This document shows, one piece after another, positions 58,791-64,000 of a stretch of DNA of 64,000 nt. A model generated the notes under the pieces. It worked only from the letters and a program-made list of their open reading frames with translations. It was not told where the DNA came from and did no database searches. The stretch spans positions 868,001 to 932,000 of the forward strand of contig NZ_JAIEZV010000001.1 of NCBI RefSeq assembly GCF_019599545.1, read 5' to 3'. A program made the position numbers and the translations under genes. The stretch is from Halobacillus sp. Nhm2S1 (GTDB lineage: Bacteria > Bacillota > Bacilli > Bacillales > Halobacillaceae). How positions within the stretch are numbered: the first letter of the stretch is position 1; every line of letters starts with the position of its first letter.

Positions 58791-59138
58791 TCAATCTCTT
58801 CTTTTTTTCAAGCCTGCCTTTATTCCTTTTGCTATCCAATGGTGAACGAAAAGGGCCGCACCGATTCGAAGAAAGCTTTCGAATTGAATCAGAAAAAGAG
58901 ATATGAGTGATTCATAAACTCCCCAAGTCATTAGAACGGTCAGTGTAGAGGACATGAAACCGTGCAAGATGGACTCGCGAGAAAAGTATTCCAAGTGAGT
59001 GAGCATGGTAAAACCAGTGAACAAAGAAAGACTTCCAACCCACTGTTTCCCACACCATAGATGATTAAATAAAGCGAAGATAATCAGGATGAATGCACCA
59101 CTAAATAAAACGGCTCTCTCAGAAAGGCGCTTTTTCAT
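58791..59138 (-). CDS. membrane protein, 115 aa
   Basis: Three or four transmembrane helices (about 10-26, 30-48, 62-84 and 88-100) and a basic end (KGIKAGLKKRRD). It overlaps the previous gene by an ATGA, so the two are coupled. No family recognised; it could form a complex with the 139-aa protein. Confidence 0.75.
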   Translation of the reverse strand: MKKRLSERAVLFSGAFILIIFALFNHLWCGKQWVGSLSLFTGFTMLTHLEYFSRESILHGFMSSTLTVLMTWGVYESLISLFLIQFESFLRIGAALFVHHWIAKGIKAGLKKRRD

Positions 59139-59554
59139 CCAGACTCTTTTTTCTTATTCATGAGCTGTTCAATGTAAGGTTCAATACCTGTCCATTTGCT
59201 GATCAATTTCAGCATCAGCAAAAAGAAAATCCCTTCCAGGGTCACCCCTTTCACCGTATCCGCAGATAACCACTGCTCATAAATGGTGATCGGAACCATA
59301 TCAATGAATTCGGAAAAAGCAAAAGTTAATCCAAAAGCAAAAACCAGAAGGCCGAAACCCTTCCATATGGGATCCACACCTAAAAACCAGAGCAAGTAAA
59401 CCACCAAGCCTATAGAGATGATTATGACCTGCTTCCCAAACTGAAGGTGAGTCCCTGTCAAAATGCCACCAATAATCATCATAGCGATAGAGAAAAATAC
59501 CGCTATAAGTAAATGCTTTTCGTTCTTTCTTAAATGATGAATAAGCTTTTTCAT
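59135..59554 (-). CDS. membrane protein, 139 aa
   Basis: Four transmembrane helices (about 16-35, 43-60, 67-86 and 105-122), with an extracytoplasmic loop near ITIYEQWLSADTVKG. GGGGAGGTAACGT precedes the start at 59552-59554. Coupled to the next gene by ATGA. Function unknown. Confidence 0.75.
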   Translation of the reverse strand: MKKLIHHLRKNEKHLLIAVFFSIAMMIIGGILTGTHLQFGKQVIIISIGLVVYLLWFLGVDPIWKGFGLLVFAFGLTFAFSEFIDMVPITIYEQWLSADTVKGVTLEGIFFLLMLKLISKWTGIEPYIEQLMNKKKESG

Positions 59555-59651
59555 ACGTTACCTCCCCGCAAAAATACCGGTCTCCATTTTATCGCTCGAC
59601 CGTGAGTGAGAACAATGGAATCATTCTCCACCCTTTTACTCATAACTTCTA

Positions 59652-59665
59652 TTGCGATAACGCAA
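59652..59665. promoter_or_regulatory. inverted repeat before alsS
   Basis: TTGCG-ATAA-CGCAA (59652-59665) is a perfect five-base inverted repeat with a four-base centre, 27 bases ahead of the alsS ATG. It may be an operator. Confidence 0.4.
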
Positions 59666-59691
59666 AATAAGACAAACAAGGAGGAAAAGAT

Positions 59692-61326
59692 ATGAACGTT
59701 GCGCAACTATTAATCAAATGCTTAGAAAACGAAGGCGTCGAATATATCTTCGGTGTGCCAGGAGAAGAAAACATCGATGTCATGGATGCCCTTCTAGACT
59801 CTTCCATCCAGTTCATTACGACGCGTCACGAAACAAGTGCCGCCTTTATGGCCGGCACCTACGGAAGGCTGACGGGCAAGCCCGGCGTCTGTCTGGCCAC
59901 GCTCGGGCCGGGGGCGACCAACCTTTTGACTGGTGTGGCCAATGCGAACATGGACCACTGCCCGCTTATCGCGATTACGGGTCAGGCGGGGCTCAACCGT
60001 CAACACAAGATCTCGCACCAGTACTATGACCTTGTAGACATTTACGCTCCTGTAACCAAGTGGAACGCACAAATTAAAACAGGAGAAATTGTCCCGGAAG
60101 TTGTTAGAAAAGCGTACCAGTTGGCGATGCAGGAAAAACCAGGAGCGACCCATATTGATTTACCTGAGGACGTGGCGAGCATGGAAGTATCAGCTGAGCC
60201 TCTTCCGATTACCGGTCATTCTCTTCCACAAGCTGATGAAAAAGTCATCAAGGAAGCGGCGGAACTTCTCACCAAGGCAGAAAAACCTTTGATTTTAGCA
60301 GGGAATGGAATCACTCGGGAACAAGCGACAGATGAACTACAAGCGTTAGCTGAAAAAGCGCAAATCCCAGTCGTTCACTCTTTCATGGGAAAAGGTGCCC
60401 TGTCCTGGAAACACGAACTTAGTCTTCTCACAGCTGGACTAAGTGGAAAAGATCATATCACCTGTGGTTTTCAAAAAGCTGATCTAATCATTCCAATCGG
60501 TTTTGATATGGCAGAAACACCGCCGCAAAACTGGAATCCGACCGGGCAAACCCCAATCTTGCATATCGATACGGAGGAAGCAGAGATTGATGCGTACTAC
60601 CCTGTCTCCCTGAACGTTGTCGGAAACATCAAAGAGAACTTAAAACAACTGACAGAAGCTGTTTCGGAAAAAGAGAGAAATCTTGACTGGGCCGCTTCCA
60701 TCCGTAAAAACGTACTGGCAGACTTTGAAGAACATCAAGAGGATCAAGCTTTTCCTATCAAACCGCAAAAAATCATTGCGGATTTACGAAACGCCATGAG
60801 AGATGAAGACATCGTCATCTCAGATGTCGGCGCACACAAAATGTGGATGGCCCGTATGTATCATACATCCAAGCCCAACACTTGCCTGATATCCAATGGA
60901 CTTGCTTCTATGGGAGTAGCGGTTCCAGGAGCGATTGCAGCCAAAATGGCCGCTCCGAATCGTAACGTAGTCGCTGTTTGCGGAGACGGTTCTTTTCTTA
61001 TGACAGGTGCAGAACTCGAAACCGCGGTAAGGCTGAACCTGCCGATCATCATTCTCCTTTGGAGGGACGATGGCTACGGGCTGATTGAATGGCACCAAAT
61101 GAAAAAATTCGACCGTCCATCGAACATTGAATTTGGCAACCCGGACTTTATCAAACTCGCTCAGTCTTTCGGCATGGAAGCTTTACGTGTCGACCAAACC
61201 CAAGATCTGCAGAAAGCTCTGGACCAAGCGATTTCCATGAATAAACCTGTCTTGATCGACTGCCCTGTCGACTACAGCGAAAACATGAAACTGACGGAAA
61301 AACTAAAAAATATCACATGCGAATGA
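59692..61326 (+). CDS. alsS: acetolactate synthase, AlsS-like (ThDP enzyme)
   Basis: A 544-residue thiamine-diphosphate enzyme. The N-terminal PYR domain has the catalytic Glu in TTRHETSAAFMAG (about residue 47); the central domain is about 190-320; the C-terminal PP domain holds the ThDP/Mg motif CGDGSFLMTGAELETAVRLN (about 430). The end CPVDYSENMKL is like catabolic AlsS, which condenses two pyruvates to acetolactate without a regulatory subunit. No small subunit (IlvN) or AlsD is adjacent. GGAGGAAAAGAT precedes the ATG. It is followed nine bases later by an aldehyde dehydrogenase, unusual for AlsS, so another 2-oxo acid or aldehyde substrate is possible. Confidence 0.85.
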   Translation: MNVAQLLIKCLENEGVEYIFGVPGEENIDVMDALLDSSIQFITTRHETSAAFMAGTYGRLTGKPGVCLATLGPGATNLLTGVANANMDHCPLIAITGQAGLNRQHKISHQYYDLVDIYAPVTKWNAQIKTGEIVPEVVRKAYQLAMQEKPGATHIDLPEDVASMEVSAEPLPITGHSLPQADEKVIKEAAELLTKAEKPLILAGNGITREQATDELQALAEKAQIPVVHSFMGKGALSWKHELSLLTAGLSGKDHITCGFQKADLIIPIGFDMAETPPQNWNPTGQTPILHIDTEEAEIDAYYPVSLNVVGNIKENLKQLTEAVSEKERNLDWAASIRKNVLADFEEHQEDQAFPIKPQKIIADLRNAMRDEDIVISDVGAHKMWMARMYHTSKPNTCLISNGLASMGVAVPGAIAAKMAAPNRNVVAVCGDGSFLMTGAELETAVRLNLPIIILLWRDDGYGLIEWHQMKKFDRPSNIEFGNPDFIKLAQSFGMEALRVDQTQDLQKALDQAISMNKPVLIDCPVDYSENMKLTEKLKNITCE

Positions 61327-61335
61327 GGTGAAATC

Positions 61336-62769
61336 ATGAAAATCGGATCAATTATCAACGGTGAAGAATTTCGCGAAGATGACCGCGAGACGATGACGGT
61401 CAAAAGTCCTTACAATGCGGAGGTTTTTGCGGATCTGGCCTTAGCTAAAGAAGAAGACTTAAACAAGGCGATCGACATCAGCTACGATACATTTCATCAG
61501 ACGATGAAGAAAATGGCTGCTCATGACCGGGCGGACATTCTTTTGAAAGCATCCCAACTTTTGGAGGAGCGCCAGGAGGAATTTGCTGAAGCTATTACTA
61601 AGGAAGCAGGGAAACCTTTACAGTATAGTCAGGGTGAAGTGCAGCGTTCGATTCAAGTCCTCCGTTTTGCGGCAGAAGAAGCCAAGCATATCGAAGGAAA
61701 AGTCATTCCGATGGATGCAGCGATCGGTGGAGAAAACCGGGTCGGTTTCACGAAGCGGGTGCCGCTCGGGGTCGTCGCGGCAATCACACCCTTTAATTTT
61801 CCGTTGAACTTAACATTGCATAAAGTCGCACCAGCTATTGCAGCCGGCAACACGATCGTATTAAAACCAGCGGAGAAAACGCCGGTATCCGCCTACAAAC
61901 TCGTGAAGCTTCTCCATGAGGCGGGACTACCAAAGGGGGCTATTCACTTGCTGCTTGGAACTGGAAAAGAAATCGGAGACCCCCTTGTGAAGCATGATAA
62001 AATCCACAAGGTAACGTTTACCGGAAGCCTGCCCGTAGGACGCACGATCCGCGAGAATGCAGGTTTTAAGAAAGTGACGCTCGAGCTCGGTTCCAACAGT
62101 CCTAATATTCTTTTTGAAGATGCCGACCTCGACTATGCCGTTCCAAGTTTAGTTAAAGGCGCATTTGCCTTTTCAGGACAGGTGTGTATCTCCGCGCAGC
62201 GAATTTATGTGCATCAGAATATCTACGATCGCTTCTTAAAGGCGTTCATAGAAAAGACCGAAGAACTGAAGATCGGTGATCCGATGAGCGAAGAGACGGA
62301 TTTTGGTCCGATGATCAATGAGGATGAAGCGAAACGCGCCAAAATGTGGATTGATGACGCCGTGGAAAATGGAGCAAAAATTGAAACCGGGGGCAAGCGT
62401 GAGGGCTCTTTATTAAGCCCCACCATCCTGACTGATGTGAAAAGCGATATGAAAATCATCGCTGAAGAAGTATTCGCTCCGATTGTATCAGTCATTCCAT
62501 TTTCATCTGAAAACCAAGTGGTTAGTCAATCAAACGACTCTATCTATGGTCTCCAAGCAGGTATTTTCACAAGAGACATTGATCGAGCCTTTCGTGTAGC
62601 CGATCAGCTGGAAATGGGTGGTGTCTGGATCAATGAAATGTCCACTTATCGGCAGGACAACCACCCTTATGGAGGCGTAAAGCAAAGCGGAATTGGACGA
62701 GAAGGTGTCCAATATGCGGTGGAAGATATGACAGAATTGAAGTTTTACGGCATTCGACTAAATGGATAA
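61336..62769 (+). CDS. aldehyde dehydrogenase family protein
   Basis: A 477-residue NAD(P)-dependent aldehyde dehydrogenase. The cofactor loop is FTGSLPVGR (about residue 230), the base Glu is in LELGSNSP (about 252), and the nucleophile Cys is in FSGQVCISAQR (about 287). The sequence is near the lactaldehyde/phosphonoacetaldehyde/succinate-semialdehyde group. It starts nine bases after alsS with GAGGTGAAATC, so the two form an operon ending in the terminator at 62773-62806. The substrate is unknown. Confidence 0.92.
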   Translation: MKIGSIINGEEFREDDRETMTVKSPYNAEVFADLALAKEEDLNKAIDISYDTFHQTMKKMAAHDRADILLKASQLLEERQEEFAEAITKEAGKPLQYSQGEVQRSIQVLRFAAEEAKHIEGKVIPMDAAIGGENRVGFTKRVPLGVVAAITPFNFPLNLTLHKVAPAIAAGNTIVLKPAEKTPVSAYKLVKLLHEAGLPKGAIHLLLGTGKEIGDPLVKHDKIHKVTFTGSLPVGRTIRENAGFKKVTLELGSNSPNILFEDADLDYAVPSLVKGAFAFSGQVCISAQRIYVHQNIYDRFLKAFIEKTEELKIGDPMSEETDFGPMINEDEAKRAKMWIDDAVENGAKIETGGKREGSLLSPTILTDVKSDMKIIAEEVFAPIVSVIPFSSENQVVSQSNDSIYGLQAGIFTRDIDRAFRVADQLEMGGVWINEMSTYRQDNHPYGGVKQSGIGREGVQYAVEDMTELKFYGIRLNG

Positions 62770-62772
62770 ACG

Positions 62773-62806
62773 AAAAACAGTCGCCCTGGTAGGACGACTG
62801 TTTTTT
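62773..62806. terminator. bidirectional terminator
   Basis: AAAAACAGTCG (62773-62783) pairs with CGACTGTTTTT (62795-62805), with inner CC/GG. It separates the alsS operon from the convergent glutamate dehydrogenase gene. Confidence 0.9.
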
Positions 62807-64000
62807 AATGATTTTCTTTTTCTCCAATCCAACCACGGGCATCCATCGCTTTTACCAAATGCTTGATACCTACCATATAGGCTGCATCACGCATCCGACA
62901 CCCTTTTTCCTCTTTCATTTCAATCACCTTCTCAAACCCTGAGAGCATCTTTTCTTCCAGCTGCTTGTTCACTTCGTCCACTTTCCAATAATAATTCATG
63001 TTGTTCTGCACCCATTCAAAATAGGAAACTGTTACTCCGCCGGCATTACAGAGGATATCAGGGATGACGAAAATCCCTTTCTCTTCAAGAATTTGGTCCC
63101 CTGCTGGAGTTGTTGGTCCGTTTGCGGCCTCGGCCAGGATTTTTGCTTGAATCGTCGGGGCCGTCTCTTCCGTAACCTGATTTTCAACTGCTGCCGGAAT
63201 AAGAATATCTACCGGAAGGCTGAACATTTTCTCGTTTGTGATCGGTTCTGCTTTTTCATAAGAAGAAGCATACTGATCCCCACCGTTCGTATAAGCTAGC
63301 AAATCAGGGATATCCAATCCGCCTTCTTTGTAAATTCCGCCTTTAGCATCCGTCACAGCTACAATTTTCACACCTAATTCATGCAAGAACTTAGCCGTCA
63401 TACTTCCTACGTTACCAAACCCTTGAATGGCGGCTGTCGCTTCTCCCATTTCAATTCCGAGGACTTTACACGCTTCACGAATTGTGAAAACTACCCCTCG
63501 TCCCGTGGCTTGAAGACGACCGAGTGATCCTCCGAGAACCACTGGTTTTCCTGTCAGCATGCCAGGAATGTTATATCCCCGGAGCTGATCGAATTCGTCA
63601 ATCATCCATCCCATGACTTTAGGGCTTGTGTTGACGTCAGGAGCAGGGATATCCTTCTGAGGACCAATGATCGGAGTGATTTTTTTAATGTAATTGCGAC
63701 TTAACTGCTCCAACTCGCGTTCGGAAAGTTGTTCAGGGTCCACAATGATGCCACCCTTACCACCACCAAATGGTAGATCTATGATTGCAGCCTTCAAGGA
63801 CATCCATATAGAGAGCGCCTTCACTTCATCTAGATTGACATCCGGATGAAAACGGATCCCGCCCTTCGTAGGTCCAAGGATATCCATATGCTGAGACCGA
63901 TATCCCGTGTAATTCTCAATTCGTCCATCATCCATTCTTACAGGGATCGAAACTTCAAAAACGCGCATCGGCTTCTTCAACAAATGGTAGATGTTCTCAT
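62805..64000 (-). CDS. Glu/Leu/Phe/Val family glutamate dehydrogenase (5' end cut by window)
   Basis: The C-terminal 398 residues of an NAD-dependent glutamate dehydrogenase (RocG/GudB-like). The substrate lysine is in DLPFGGGKGGI, the second in GPQKDIPAPDVNT, and the Rossmann motif in IQGFGNVGSMTAKF. The frame continues upstream past the window with ENIYHLLKKPMRV, matching the family's N-terminal part, so about 20-30 residues including the start are missing. It interconverts glutamate with 2-oxoglutarate and ammonia. Convergent with the alsS operon. Confidence 0.95.
   Translation of the reverse strand, partial: ENIYHLLKKPMRVFEVSIPVRMDDGRIENYTGYRSQHMDILGPTKGGIRFHPDVNLDEVKALSIWMSLKAAIIDLPFGGGKGGIIVDPEQLSERELEQLSRNYIKKITPIIGPQKDIPAPDVNTSPKVMGWMIDEFDQLRGYNIPGMLTGKPVVLGGSLGRLQATGRGVVFTIREACKVLGIEMGEATAAIQGFGNVGSMTAKFLHELGVKIVAVTDAKGGIYKEGGLDIPDLLAYTNGGDQYASSYEKAEPITNEKMFSLPVDILIPAAVENQVTEETAPTIQAKILAEAANGPTTPAGDQILEEKGIFVIPDILCNAGGVTVSYFEWVQNNMNYYWKVDEVNKQLEEKMLSGFEKVIEMKEEKGCRMRDAAYMVGIKHLVKAMDARGWIGEKENH

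Noticed and set aside
1-64000. tRNA, rRNA, transposase or prophage genes
   Set aside because: None seen on either strand on reading the window; short structural RNAs cannot be excluded without a covariance-model search.

Overview
The window is chromosomal DNA of a low-to-moderate-GC, spore-forming Bacillota, most likely a halotolerant member of the Bacillaceae (Halobacillus/Virgibacillus type). This rests on a SleL-type spore-cortex hydrolase, a KtrAB potassium uptake pair, a complete Bacillus-type mannitol operon, the YhcY/YhcZ/Azr gene trio, PspC and DUF4097 envelope proteins, strong AGGAGG ribosome binding sites and frequent GTG/TTG starts. The species call is an inference. No rRNA, tRNA, CRISPR array, transposase or prophage is visible. 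The window cuts the azoreductase at its left edge and a glutamate dehydrogenase at its right edge.

Layout. 1-9.8 kb: azoreductase, small membrane proteins, an ECF sigma/anti-sigma pair with its own ECF-type promoter, an SDR, a second DNA-polymerase sliding clamp behind an SOS-box-like site, a NUDIX enzyme, and a PH-like gene behind a second ECF-type promoter. 9.8-16.2 kb: DUF2268 lipoprotein, DUF4097 protein, a CrtQ/CrtO-like carotenoid glycosyl-/acyltransferase pair, two alpha/beta hydrolases and a GNAT. 16.5-24.9 kb: a frameshifted rifampin ADP-ribosyltransferase, an MFS pump, an XRE regulator/membrane pair, a nucleoside hydrolase, SleL and small membrane operons. 25-29.8 kb: ktrB-ktrA, a P-loop kinase-like protein and an ABC-2 exporter whose ATPase lacks a standard start codon. 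29.9-35 kb: eight tightly packed small genes (mostly membrane proteins, one PspC, one cupin) behind a third ECF-type promoter, then azr-yhcY-yhcZ. 35-46.8 kb: MerR/coiled-coil protein, GNAT, lipoprotein, a second small PspC, VOC protein, a 1136-residue polytopic membrane protein, an epimerase, a LytTR-DUF3021 pair and a lysozyme-like protein. 46.9-52.8 kb: an NRPS-independent siderophore operon (two IucA/IucC synthetases and an SbnH-like decarboxylase) divergent from an FhuF-type ferric-siderophore reductase with a Fur-like site. 53-58.6 kb: mtlA-mtlR-mtlF-mtlD with two matching inverted repeats that look like MtlR operators. 59-64 kb: two membrane proteins, AlsS-like acetolactate synthase with an aldehyde dehydrogenase, and glutamate dehydrogenase.

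How the parts work together. Three sites read TG(A/G)AAC-N17-CGT(A/C). They lie before the ECF sigma gene, the PH-like gene and the PspC/small-membrane-protein cluster, which suggests one cell-envelope-stress regulon encoded within 28 kb. The siderophore genes and FhuF reductase form an iron-acquisition unit without transporters in view. The mannitol genes form a self-contained catabolic operon with promoter, operators and possible catabolite control.

Several short genes (33-58 codons) with good ribosome binding sites are annotated here. Their starts and functions are predictions from sequence alone.
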